This document shows positions 18,230-26,898 of a stretch of 44,423 nucleotides of DNA, piece by piece. Numbering within the stretch: position 1 is the first letter of the stretch; every line of letters begins with the position of its first letter. The notes beneath the pieces are model-generated. The model was given only the letters and a program-made list of their open reading frames with translations. It searched no databases and had not been told where the DNA came from. Origin of the DNA: CAZJGG01 sp964545475 (GTDB lineage: Bacteria > Bacillota > Clostridia > Lachnospirales > JAISER01); contig CAZJGG010000021.1 in the NCBI GenBank assembly GCA_964545475.1, positions 1 through 44,423 of the forward strand, written 5' to 3'. The position numbers and the translations under genes are program-made.

Positions 18230-21200
18230 ATGACTACCCAAAATACAGAGCAATCAATATCTTTTGATTCAATTAAAATTGGATTAGCTTCTCCTGAAAA
18301 AATTAGAGAATGGTCTCGAGGCGAGGTTAAAAAGCCCGAGACCATAAATTACAGAACGCTAAAGCCTGAACGTGACGGCTTGTTTTGCGAAAGAATTTTC
18401 GGGCCTAATAAAGACTGGGAATGCCATTGCGGCAAATACAAAAGAATACGTTATAAGGGCGTTGTATGCGACCGTTGCGGCGTTGAAGTAACAAAGTCCA
18501 AAGTTCGCCGGGAAAGAATGGGGCATATTGAACTGGCAGCCCCTGTTTCCCATGTTTGGTACTTCCGTGGGATTCCAAGCAGAATGGGGCTTATCCTTGC
18601 AATGTCTCCTAGGTCTTTAGAAAAAATACTTTATTTTGCCTCTTACGTTGTTTTAGACGGCGGAGATACAGGCTTGCAGGCTAAGCAATTATTAACAGAA
18701 AAAGAATACAGAGACAATGTTGAAAAATTTGGAAATACATTCCGTGTTGGCATGGGTGCTGAAGCGGTTAAAGAGTTATTGCAGGCTATTGACCTTGAAA
18801 AAGAATCAGCAGATTTAAAAAGAGCTTTAAAAGAAACTACAGGGCAAAAAAGAATTAGATACATTAAAAAGCTTGAAGTTATTGAATCTTTCAGAGTTTC
18901 CGGAAACAGACCGGAATGGATGGTTTTAGATGCTATCCCGGTAATACCGCCGGATTTGCGCCCTATGGTGCAGTTAGATGGCGGCAGGTTCGCAACCTCG
19001 GACTTAAACGACCTTTACAGACGTGTTATTAACAGAAATAACCGTTTGAAAAGGCTTTTAGACTTAGGTGCGCCGGACATTATCGTAAGAAACGAAAAAA
19101 GAATGCTCCAAGAAGCGGTAGACGCTCTTATTGATAACGGGCGCAGGGGAAGACCTGTTACAGGCCCAGGCAACCGTGCTCTTAAATCCCTTTCGGATTT
19201 ATTAAAAGGTAAACAAGGGCGTTTCCGTCAGAATCTTCTTGGAAAAAGAGTTGACTATTCCGGTCGTTCGGTTATCGTCGTTGGGCCGGAGCTTAAAATA
19301 TTCCAGTGTGGTTTACCTAAGGAAATGGCTGTAGAGCTTTTCAAGCCTTTTGTTATGAAAAAGCTTGTTACAGAGGGTCTTTCCCACAACATAAAAAGCG
19401 CAAAAAGAATGGTTGAAAGATTACAACCGGAAGTTTGGGACGTTTTAGAGGAAGTTATTAAAGAACATCCTGTAATGCTTAACCGTGCCCCAACTTTGCA
19501 CAGACTTGGTATTCAGGCCTTTGAACCAGTTTTAGTAGAGGGGCGTGCTTTAAAGCTTCATCCACTTGTTTGTACAGCTTATAACGCCGACTTTGACGGC
19601 GACCAAATGGCTGTTCACGTTCCCCTTTCCGTGGAAGCACAGGCGGAATGCCGCTTCCTTCTTTTAGCTCCTAACAACCTTTTAAAACCTTCCGACGGTG
19701 CGCCGGTTACGGTTCCGTCACAGGATATGGTTTTGGGAATTTATTACTTAACACTTTTATTAGAGGGCGCTAAAGGGGAAGGCAAATGCTTCACCGACGA
19801 AAATGAAGCTGTTTTAGCCTACGAAAACGGAGTTGTTTCCCTCCATGCTAAAATTAAGCTTAGGCGCACGCTTGAAATAGACGGCGAGAAAAAGTCGAAA
19901 ATTATTGATACTACAGTTGGCAGAATTATTTTTAACGAGGCAATTCCTCAAAATATCGGTTTTGTTGACAGGTCTATTCCTGAAAACTTATTCTTATATG
20001 AAATTGATTATTTATGCGATAAAAAGTCTGTTGGGCGTATAATTAACAGATGCATTAATAAATACGGCACGACAGACACTGCTATTGTGCTTGACAAGGT
20101 AAAAACTTTAGGTTTCAAATATTCTACAAAAGGCGCTCTTACTGTTTCAGTATCTGAAATGGAAATTCCGTCTTCTAAGCAGGAATTAATTGACATTGCG
20201 GAAAATGAAGTGGAAGTAGTTTCTAAAATGTTCAGGCGAGGGCTAATGACTGACGAAGAACGCCACGAAAAGGTTTTGGCAGCGTGGACGGAATGTAACG
20301 AAAAAATTACAACCGCACTTCTTCAAGGTCTTGGCAAAACAAATGCTATTTATATGATGGCTCACTCTGGTGCCCGTGGTTCTAACAACCAGATTAAACA
20401 GCTTGCAGGTATGCGTGGTCTTATGGCCAGCCCGTCTGGTAGGATTATGGAATTCCCTATTAAGTCTAACTTCCGTGAAGGGCTTACAGTTTTGGAATAT
20501 TTCATTTCTGCCCACGGTGCAAGAAAAGGCTTGGCGGATACAGCTTTAAGAACGGCAGACTCCGGCTATTTAACAAGACGTCTTGTAGACGTTTCCCAAG
20601 ATATTATTATCAGAGAATGGGACTGCGTAAAAGAAGAGGACGAAACGCCTGGTATGTGGGTTTCCGCATTTATGGACGGCAAAGAGACTATAGAGCCGCT
20701 TTGTGACAGGCTTTCTGGGCGTTGGTCCGTTGAAGACATTTACCACCCTGAAACTAACGAAATTATTGTACCAAAAGATACTATGATAACACCAGACCAG
20801 GCTGATCTTATTGAAAAATGCGGTATAACCAAAGTTCATATTCGTACTATACTTACTTGCCGCTCAAGAATCGGGCTTTGCACTAAGTGTTACGGCGCAA
20901 ATATGGCATCGGGTAGGGCAGTTAGAATAGGCGAAACTGTAGGGATTATTGCAGCTCAGTCTATCGGCGAGCCGGGAACACAGCTTACAATGCGTACGTT
21001 CCATACCGGCGGTATCGCCAGCAACGAAGATATTACCCAAGGTTTGCCTCGTGTTGAGGAGCTTTTTGAGGCGAGAAAGCCTAAAGGTCTTGCGATTATC
21101 GCTGAAATTCCGGGTAAAGTTACTGTTAACGATACTAAGAAAAAGCGTGAAGTTATTATTACAAACGAAGAAACTCTTGAATCCAAGGAATATTTGATTC

Positions 21201-21757
21201 CTTACGGTTCACGTATTAAAGTTTATAACAATGACGTTGTTGAAGCAGGCGACGAGCTTACAGAAGGTAGCGTTTACCCACACGATATACTTAAAATTAA
21301 AGGGCTTAGAGGCGTACAAGATTATATGCTTCAAGAGGTTCAAAGAGTTTACCGCCTGCAAGGCGTTGATATTAACGATAAGCACATTGAGGTTATTGTT
21401 CGCCAAATGCTTAAACGTGTTAAGGTTGAAGAAAACGGCGATACGGACTTTTTGCCTGGCAGCCTTGTAGACTGGCTTGAATATGAAGAGGTTAACAACC
21501 GCATAGGTGGAGAAGGGCTTGAAACGGCAGTTGGCCAGCGTGTGCTTTTGGGTATAACAAAAGCCTCCCTTGCAACAGATTCTTTCCTTTCCGCAGCGTC
21601 GTTCCAGGAAACTACAAGAGTTTTAACAGAAGCCGCAATTAAAGGAAAAATAGACCCACTTATCGGACTCAAAGAAAATGTTATTATTGGTAAGCTGATA
21701 CCTGCCGGAACAGGTATGCAGACATACAGACGAGTAGATGTTATGGCTAACGCATAG
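18230..21757 (+). CDS. rpoC: RNA polymerase beta' subunit
   Basis: Second large catalytic subunit of RNA polymerase, 1175 aa, normal for Firmicutes. The N-terminal zinc finger (CHCGKYKRIRYKGVVCDRCG, near residues 62-82), the active-site NADFDGDQMAVH carrying the three Mg-binding Asp, the bridge-helix and trigger-loop region (GARGSNNQIKQLAGMRG, then GEPGTQLTMRTFHTGG) and the second zinc site (CRSRIGLCTKCYG) are all present. No unusual insertion is seen. The start at 18230 has AAGGAG 8 nt upstream. The next gene, a DHH phosphoesterase, begins 40 nt after the stop without an obvious terminator, so it probably shares the transcript. The usual rpsL-rpsG-fusA genes do not follow. Confidence 0.98.
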   Translation: MTTQNTEQSISFDSIKIGLASPEKIREWSRGEVKKPETINYRTLKPERDGLFCERIFGPNKDWECHCGKYKRIRYKGVVCDRCGVEVTKSKVRRERMGHIELAAPVSHVWYFRGIPSRMGLILAMSPRSLEKILYFASYVVLDGGDTGLQAKQLLTEKEYRDNVEKFGNTFRVGMGAEAVKELLQAIDLEKESADLKRALKETTGQKRIRYIKKLEVIESFRVSGNRPEWMVLDAIPVIPPDLRPMVQLDGGRFATSDLNDLYRRVINRNNRLKRLLDLGAPDIIVRNEKRMLQEAVDALIDNGRRGRPVTGPGNRALKSLSDLLKGKQGRFRQNLLGKRVDYSGRSVIVVGPELKIFQCGLPKEMAVELFKPFVMKKLVTEGLSHNIKSAKRMVERLQPEVWDVLEEVIKEHPVMLNRAPTLHRLGIQAFEPVLVEGRALKLHPLVCTAYNADFDGDQMAVHVPLSVEAQAECRFLLLAPNNLLKPSDGAPVTVPSQDMVLGIYYLTLLLEGAKGEGKCFTDENEAVLAYENGVVSLHAKIKLRRTLEIDGEKKSKIIDTTVGRIIFNEAIPQNIGFVDRSIPENLFLYEIDYLCDKKSVGRIINRCINKYGTTDTAIVLDKVKTLGFKYSTKGALTVSVSEMEIPSSKQELIDIAENEVEVVSKMFRRGLMTDEERHEKVLAAWTECNEKITTALLQGLGKTNAIYMMAHSGARGSNNQIKQLAGMRGLMASPSGRIMEFPIKSNFREGLTVLEYFISAHGARKGLADTALRTADSGYLTRRLVDVSQDIIIREWDCVKEEDETPGMWVSAFMDGKETIEPLCDRLSGRWSVEDIYHPETNEIIVPKDTMITPDQADLIEKCGITKVHIRTILTCRSRIGLCTKCYGANMASGRAVRIGETVGIIAAQSIGEPGTQLTMRTFHTGGIASNEDITQGLPRVEELFEARKPKGLAIIAEIPGKVTVNDTKKKREVIITNEETLESKEYLIPYGSRIKVYNNDVVEAGDELTEGSVYPHDILKIKGLRGVQDYMLQEVQRVYRLQGVDINDKHIEVIVRQMLKRVKVEENGDTDFLPGSLVDWLEYEEVNNRIGGEGLETAVGQRVLLGITKASLATDSFLSAASFQETTRVLTEAAIKGKIDPLIGLKENVIIGKLIPAGTGMQTYRRVDVMANA

Positions 21758-21797
21758 ATATATTAGCCATGGTTTAGAGTTAAGGGAGGGCATATAA

Positions 21798-22715
21798 ATG
21801 AGGTTATTAACAAGGTCGGACTTTGATGGGCTTGCGTGCGGAGCGTTGCTCACGGAAGTTGGTATTGTAGACAATTTTAAGTTTGTACACCCAAAAGATA
21901 TTCAGGATGGGCTTGTAGAAGTTTCAGACAATGACGTTCTAGCTAACATTCCTTATGTTAAGGGGTGCAAAATGTGGTTTGACCACCATTCAAGTGAATC
22001 CGAACGTTTATCGGACGGAGAAAAATATTTTGAGGGGGAAAGCCGCATTGCTCCCAGCGCCGCAAGAATCATTTATGAATATTACGGCGGCAAAGATAAA
22101 ATGCCTCATTTTGAAGAAATGATTAAATACGTTGATAAAGTTGATTCCGGCGATTTGACAAAAGAAGAAATATTAGACCCTAAGGGCTGGATTTTACTTG
22201 GATTTATTATGGACCCCCGAACCGGGCTTGGGCGCTTTCGCAATTTTGCCATAAGTAATTACGAACTTATGCAAGTTTTAATGGAAGCGTGCCGTACCAA
22301 AAACATTGACGAAATTTTAGCAATGCCGGATGTTTTAGAGCGTGTAGAGCTTTATAATGACCAGTCTAAATTGTTTATTCAAATGCTTAAAGAACGTACA
22401 AAAGTAGACGGTAATGTAATTATTACGGATTTAAGAAACGTTGATATTATTTTTGCCGGGAACAGGTTTTTAGTTTACAGCCTTTTCCCAGAGCAAAACA
22501 TTTCTATATGGGTTGTAGACGGCAGAGGCAAGCAGAATTGCCCGATAGCAGTTGGATACAGCATAATTAATAAAACCTCCAATACAGATGTTGGAAGCCT
22601 TATGCTAAAACATGGCGGCGGAGGGCATAAGCAGGTTGGCACTTGCCAAGTAGCTTATGACGAAGCAGACAAAGTAATAGACGAACTTGTAAATCAAATG
22701 AAAATTGACGGGTAG
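21798..22715 (+). CDS. DHH/DHHA1-family phosphoesterase, exopolyphosphatase-like
   Basis: A 305-aa member of the DHH superfamily. Motifs: RSDFDGLACG near residue 6 (DxDG), the DHH triad in MWFDHHSSES near residue 63, an acidic VDKVDSGD near residue 117, and the DHHA1 substrate-binding GGGGHKQVG near residue 278. Family members hydrolyse phosphoester bonds in short RNAs, cyclic dinucleotides, pyrophosphate or polyphosphate; the sequence alone does not settle which. No membrane or CBS domain is present. Strong ribosome site GGGAGG. It lies in apparent operon with rpoBC and two nucleotides before birA. A role in clearing short RNA products or nucleotide signals would fit the company of RNA polymerase, but that is inference. 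Confidence 0.88.
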   Translation: MRLLTRSDFDGLACGALLTEVGIVDNFKFVHPKDIQDGLVEVSDNDVLANIPYVKGCKMWFDHHSSESERLSDGEKYFEGESRIAPSAARIIYEYYGGKDKMPHFEEMIKYVDKVDSGDLTKEEILDPKGWILLGFIMDPRTGLGRFRNFAISNYELMQVLMEACRTKNIDEILAMPDVLERVELYNDQSKLFIQMLKERTKVDGNVIITDLRNVDIIFAGNRFLVYSLFPEQNISIWVVDGRGKQNCPIAVGYSIINKTSNTDVGSLMLKHGGGGHKQVGTCQVAYDEADKVIDELVNQMKIDG

Positions 22716-22717
22716 AT

Positions 22718-23446
22718 ATGAATAAAATACATTATTTTGACGAAGTTACATCAACTATAGATGTTGCGAAAGAAATGGCTGTAAAGGGCTGTGAGCATTT
22801 TACGGCGGTTATTGCCGCTTCACAAACTAAAGGCAGAGGGCGTCAAGGCAATGAATGGCATTCTTTAAAGCATACAGGGCTTTATATGAGCGTTGTGTTA
22901 AAACCAAAGGGCGGGCTTTCTGAAGCCGCCCTTTTTCCAATGCTTGCGCCTGTGGCAGTCTGCCAAGCTGTCTCTGAAACAACAGGGCTTGCAACAGGAA
23001 TAAAATGGCCCAACGACGTTATAGCAAACAAAAAAAAGCTTTCAGGGATTTTAGTTGAAAGCTCTATTACTGATGGGGTTTTAAATTATGCTGTTTTAAG
23101 CATGGGGATTAATGTAAACAACCAAGAATTTCCAAATGAATTAAAAGAAAAAGCCACTTCCTTGCTTATTGAAACAAAAACCACATGGAGTATTCAGTAC
23201 ATTGGTGAAGTCATCCTTAATAAGCTTAAGGAACTGGAGCAAAATGAAGATATACATGGAAAATACAAAAAGCTTTGCTTAAATATAGGCAGAAAAGTAT
23301 TAGTAAAAAAAGGCGCAGAAATATATACCGCAACCGCAGTTGACATTCTACAAAGCGGAGAGCTTGAAATAATTTTGGAAAATGGCAAAAAAACCGCAAT
23401 TAACAGCGCAGAAGTAAGTATCCGAGGAGAAAACGGTTACTTATGA
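22718..23446 (+). CDS. birA: Biotin--protein ligase, monofunctional
   Basis: Attaches biotin to carrier proteins such as acetyl-CoA carboxylase BCCP, through biotinyl-AMP. The 242-aa protein begins directly with the catalytic domain (MNKIHYFDEVTSTIDVAKEM). It has the biotin/ATP loop GRGRQGNEWHS near residue 47, KWPNDV near residue 90 and a central KKLSGILVE, followed by the C-terminal SH3-like domain. The N-terminal DNA-binding domain of bifunctional BirA is absent, so it should not act as a repressor. The ATG is 2 nt after the DHH gene stop with no clear ribosome site, pointing to translational coupling. Its last 6 bases overlap the end of a convergent small gene. Confidence 0.93.
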   Translation: MNKIHYFDEVTSTIDVAKEMAVKGCEHFTAVIAASQTKGRGRQGNEWHSLKHTGLYMSVVLKPKGGLSEAALFPMLAPVAVCQAVSETTGLATGIKWPNDVIANKKKLSGILVESSITDGVLNYAVLSMGINVNNQEFPNELKEKATSLLIETKTTWSIQYIGEVILNKLKELEQNEDIHGKYKKLCLNIGRKVLVKKGAEIYTATAVDILQSGELEIILENGKKTAINSAEVSIRGENGYL

Positions 23447-23620
23447 AAATATGTCAGAGGCAGGCTCAATTGAGTCGGAAGCATCTAGGCCACAGTTTCT
23501 TGAATTAAAATATACACATTGTTTACAGTTGCTTTGGGCGTTGTTTCTGTAGGGCAAATTGATGTCTTGCTCAATTCCTTTAAAAAGCTTACAATTTTTT
23601 AAATTCTTTGAATGAACCAT
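23441..23620 (-). CDS. Small cysteine-rich protein of unknown function
   Basis: A 59-aa frame from the ATG at 23620, with AAAGGA about 12 nt upstream; a TTG at 23632 would add four residues. It contains NCKLFKGIEQ and then CKQCVYFNSRNC, a CxxC-x7-C arrangement that could bind a metal. No signal peptide or membrane segment. It converges on birA and overlaps its stop by 6 bp. Codon use looks coding-like, but there is little else to go on. I do not recognise a named family. Confidence 0.5.
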   Translation of the reverse strand: MVHSKNLKNCKLFKGIEQDINLPYRNNAQSNCKQCVYFNSRNCGLDASDSIEPASDIFS

Positions 23621-23707
23621 ACAATTACACAATCCTTTCGTATATATGTATTAATGATTATTTAAGAGTATTTACGAAAAGGCCTAAAAATATTCCGGGG
23701 GTATAAT

Positions 23708-24319
23708 ATGGGCTATTTTCTTCAAGGGCTTACAATGGGGCTTGCTTACGTTGCGCCTATAGGCGTACAAAATCTATTTGTAATAAACACTGCTCTTACT
23801 CAAAAGATGAGCCGGGCATACCTTACCGCTCTTATTGTAATTTTTTTCGATGTTACATTAGCCCTTGCCTGTTTTTTCAGCATAGGGGCACTTATTGAAA
23901 AATTCAACATAGTTGAAATGCTGGTTTTACTTATTGGAAGCATTATTGTAATTTATATAGGTATTGGGCTTATTAGAAGCAAGAACACCGCCGGAAATAC
24001 TCAAGACGTTAATATCCCCATAATTAAAGTTATAACTACTGCATGTGTTGTTACATGGTTTAACCCTCAAGCCTTAATTGACGGAAGCATGATGCTAGGT
24101 GCATTTAAAGCAACTATACCGCCACAGGATGCTTCTAAATTTATTTTGGGCATAATAAGCGCATCATGCCTTTGGTTTTTGGGATTATCAACTTTTGTTT
24201 CATTATTTCGTCAAAAGTTTAATATTAAGGTGTTAAGAGTAATAAATATAATTTGTGGCATAATTATTGTATTTTATGGGTTTAAATTAAGCTATAGCTT
24301 TATTCAGAAGCTGTTATAG
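23708..24319 (+). CDS. LysE/ArgO-family amino-acid exporter
   Basis: A 203-aa inner-membrane protein with about six hydrophobic helices. The N-terminal GLAYVAPIGVQNLFVINTAL (residues 12-31) matches the LysE family signature PxGxQNxFVI, and the middle has ACVVTWFNPQALID, the second conserved block. Family members export basic amino acids or related metabolites; the substrate here is not determined. The ATG follows GGGGG about 6 nt upstream. The following small membrane-protein gene begins 17 nt after the stop, so the two and the YbjQ gene may form one operon. Confidence 0.9.
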   Translation: MGYFLQGLTMGLAYVAPIGVQNLFVINTALTQKMSRAYLTALIVIFFDVTLALACFFSIGALIEKFNIVEMLVLLIGSIIVIYIGIGLIRSKNTAGNTQDVNIPIIKVITTACVVTWFNPQALIDGSMMLGAFKATIPPQDASKFILGIISASCLWFLGLSTFVSLFRQKFNIKVLRVINIICGIIIVFYGFKLSYSFIQKLL

Positions 24320-24336
24320 CTCAAGGAGGGTTTTAA

Positions 24337-24552
24337 ATGAACAAAAAAATGATAGCTCCTACTGTTTGTGCCTTAGTTGTAATTATTTGCATTATAGGTT
24401 ATTTAAGCTTGTTTACTATGATACCTAATATTGTTGTAATAGGTTTTGCAGTTTTAATTGGAATATTTGTAATTGGGGCTATTTTTTATGTCCTAATGCA
24501 AAGATATAAAGAGATCAAAGGAGGAGAAGAAGATGATATTAGTAAATACTGA
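24337..24552 (+). CDS. Small two-helix membrane protein
   Basis: A 71-aa protein, start with AAGGAGGG upstream. Residues 5-27 and 32-54 are strongly hydrophobic, leaving a charged cytoplasmic tail (RYKEIKGGEEDDISKY). Its 3' end overlaps the YbjQ gene by 20 nt, and the GGAGGAGAAG coding for the tail serves as the ribosome site of that gene, so the two are coupled. No family recognised. Confidence 0.8.
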   Translation: MNKKMIAPTVCALVVIICIIGYLSLFTMIPNIVVIGFAVLIGIFVIGAIFYVLMQRYKEIKGGEEDDISKY

Positions 24553-24844
24553 TTTTATCACGGGGAAGGAACTTCAAACATTGGGCTTAGTAAAGGGCTC
24601 TACAGTTCACTCCAAAAACATTGGCTCGGATATTTTAAGTGGGCTTAAAACAATTGTAGGTGGGGAAATTGAGCAGTATTCAGAAATGATGAACGAAGCA
24701 AGGGCAATTGCAACAAAGCGTATGGTTAAAGAAGCAGAGGCTTTAGGGGCAGACGGTGTTATTAACATTCGGTATGTTTCAAGTGCTGTTATGGCAAGTG
24801 CTGCAGAAATTGTGGCTTACGGAACAGCAGTTAAATTTATATAA
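24533..24844 (+). CDS. YbjQ/UPF0145-family protein
   Basis: A 103-aa protein of the YbjQ family, annotated elsewhere as a heavy-metal-binding domain. The recognisable parts are LVKGSTVHSKNIGSDILSGL near residue 20, VGGEIEQYSEMMNEAR near 42, ATKRMVKEAEALGADGVINI near 63 and the final EIVAYGTAVKF. The family forms ring-like oligomers and its function is not established. It is translationally coupled to the preceding small membrane protein. A strong hairpin follows its stop. Confidence 0.88.
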   Translation: MILVNTDFITGKELQTLGLVKGSTVHSKNIGSDILSGLKTIVGGEIEQYSEMMNEARAIATKRMVKEAEALGADGVINIRYVSSAVMASAAEIVAYGTAVKFI

Positions 24845-24852
24845 AACGGCTT

Positions 24853-24893
24853 AAAACGGGGGAAGTGGTTTAATAAACCGCTTCCCCTGTTTT
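24853..24893. terminator. Bidirectional terminator between ybjQ-like and asnB genes
   Basis: AAAACGGGGGAAG pairs with CTTCCCCTGTTTT around GTGGTTTAATAAACCG, which pairs further within. A-rich and T-rich flanks on both sides suit both converging genes. Confidence 0.85.
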
Positions 24894-26783
24894 CTATAAC
24901 ACCTTAACATTATATTGTAAAATCCAGAAATTAAGTTGTAAATAAAAAGCAATAAGCTGGGGAGTTGCCATTAATTGCCCAAACCACGGTTTTGAAACAT
25001 CTGCCGGGCTTTCAAGAAATTCGAGCATTGCTTTTTTATCAATTAATTGATTAATTGGTTGATTCTTGTCGTTAATAACATCTTTTAATTTAGCCCTTAC
25101 AATGCTGTCGTATCCGGGGTGATAAGTTTTTGGAAACGCACTTTTTCTCCGTTTAACAATTTCTTCCGGCAAAATATCTGAAAAGGCGTGGCGCAAAAGT
25201 GATTTTGGCGTTCCATCACATTTAATTTTCCAAGGCACGTTCCACAGAAATTCCACAAGGCGATAATCGGCAAATGGAACTCTTGCGGAAATTGAGCAGG
25301 CAGAGCCGCACCGTTCTGTCCTGTCTCTAAGGTTTGCCAAAAACCATTTCATGTTTAAATAAGCAATATCACGCCTGCGCTTGTCAAGGTCGGTATCTGT
25401 TTCTAAATATGGCACTTGACTTATAGTTTCAGAGTATCTTTTATTAATATATCCGTCAATATCTATTTGAGAAGTTATATCTTTGGAAATTAAGGATTTT
25501 CTAAAGTCCAGTTGTCTGTTCCACGGGAATGTTTTTGAGTTTAAAGCTTCTTCCGAATGAAACCACATATACCCGCCGAAAAATTCATCGGCGCATTCCC
25601 CTGTTAACACGGTATTATGGGTCTTTGAGGCTTCTCTGCAAAAATAGAGCATAGAAGAGTCTACGTCTGCCATAGCTGGTAAATCTCTGGCAATAACCGC
25701 CGGAAACAAATCATCCGCAAGGCTTTCAATGGGGCAAACAATAAAATGGTTGTTTGTATTTAATTTTTCTGCTGCAAGGGTCGCCCATTTTCTGTCTGTA
25801 TCCTTTTGAAAATCGTTGGCGGTGAAATGAAGCTCATTGTCTTCATAGTCAAATGAAAAAGTATCAAGTCTTTCCCCGCTTTTTTTAAATTCTTTTGCGG
25901 CTACAGCGGTAACAATGCTGGAATCTATCCCACCGGATAAAAATGTGCATGTCTTTTTTCCTACAACAAGCTGTCTTTTTATAGAATCTTCAACTAAATA
26001 ACGAGTGTTTTCAATGGCTTCGCTAAGGCTGTAGCTATCATCAGATGAAGTAACTTCCCAATATAAATGTTCATAAAAGCCGCTATTTTTATATACGCCA
26101 AAATGACCTGGGTTAATTTCGGCTATTCCGGCAAAAACTCCGTTGCCCTCTGTTCGAGTAGGGAAAAGCCCAAATATTTCGCAAAGGCCGTCTCTGTCAA
26201 TTTTCGGTTCAATTCCGGGGAATTTAAACAACGCTTTCATTTCAGATGCAAATATAATCTGATCGTCTTTTATGGTGTAAAATAAAGGTTTAACACCAAG
26301 TCTGTCTCTGCAAAGAAAGAGGGATTTGTTGTTATCGTCCCATATTGCAAAGGCAAAAATGCCGTTTATTATGCTAGCGCAGTCGTACCCGAGGCAAATA
26401 AAGCAGTTAAGCACAATTTCGCAGTCGTCGTCTGATGTAAGCTCAAAACCTTCTGAGCGTAAATACCGCTTTAATTCAAATTTATTATAAATCTCGCCGT
26501 CAAAAACAATGATATAACGTTGATGGTTTTTCCGTAATAATTTTTCAGGCTGTGAGCCGTTGTATACTACAAAGCAGTCGTCTTTTTGAACTACATGGGC
26601 ATATTGCTCATCACTGTTATGGTTACTAACACAAAAAATGCCGTTCTTGTTATTATGCTTTAAAAGTTTGCCGTTTCCTCTGTGCTTTAGAGTCTCGCCC
26701 ATGATGTCCATTATTTTATCATATTTTTCAATATCATTGTTATAATTAACTGCAAAACTGCAAAAACCGGAAATACCGCTCAT
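24894..26783 (-). CDS. Asparagine synthetase B-like protein lacking the Cys2 nucleophile
   Basis: Resembles glutamine-hydrolysing asparagine synthetase in both domains (629 aa). The N-terminal glutaminase domain begins MSGISGFCSF, where the family has MCGI: the catalytic Cys2 is Ser (codon AGC). The glutamine-binding HRGPD reads HRGNGK, and NGEIYN reads DGEIYN. The synthetase domain looks intact: SGGIDSSIVTAV (ATP pyrophosphatase loop), LTGECADEFFGGY and RVPFADYRLVEFLWNVP. It may therefore use free ammonia, or have another amidation role; this is inference from residues. The start has GGGGAA upstream and no later start would restore MC. It stands alone, convergent with the YbjQ gene. Loss of Cys2 has to be checked against an error, but two more site changes argue against one. 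Confidence 0.88.
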   Translation of the reverse strand: MSGISGFCSFAVNYNNDIEKYDKIMDIMGETLKHRGNGKLLKHNNKNGIFCVSNHNSDEQYAHVVQKDDCFVVYNGSQPEKLLRKNHQRYIIVFDGEIYNKFELKRYLRSEGFELTSDDDCEIVLNCFICLGYDCASIINGIFAFAIWDDNNKSLFLCRDRLGVKPLFYTIKDDQIIFASEMKALFKFPGIEPKIDRDGLCEIFGLFPTRTEGNGVFAGIAEINPGHFGVYKNSGFYEHLYWEVTSSDDSYSLSEAIENTRYLVEDSIKRQLVVGKKTCTFLSGGIDSSIVTAVAAKEFKKSGERLDTFSFDYEDNELHFTANDFQKDTDRKWATLAAEKLNTNNHFIVCPIESLADDLFPAVIARDLPAMADVDSSMLYFCREASKTHNTVLTGECADEFFGGYMWFHSEEALNSKTFPWNRQLDFRKSLISKDITSQIDIDGYINKRYSETISQVPYLETDTDLDKRRRDIAYLNMKWFLANLRDRTERCGSACSISARVPFADYRLVEFLWNVPWKIKCDGTPKSLLRHAFSDILPEEIVKRRKSAFPKTYHPGYDSIVRAKLKDVINDKNQPINQLIDKKAMLEFLESPADVSKPWFGQLMATPQLIAFYLQLNFWILQYNVKVL

Positions 26784-26898
26784 TTCGATTCCCCATTCCT
26801 AACTCTAGATTGTACTATAATCATATAGACTTAGAGCCAAGTTTGTGCTTGTACATGGGACAAAAAAATGAATGGTTTTTCCGGTTTTTTATTTTTAG

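Noticed and set aside
24894..26783. Alternative start giving an N-terminal Cys
   Set aside because: The next in-frame Cys (MSGISGFC) is not preceded by a start codon, and the ribosome site fits the ATG at 26783.
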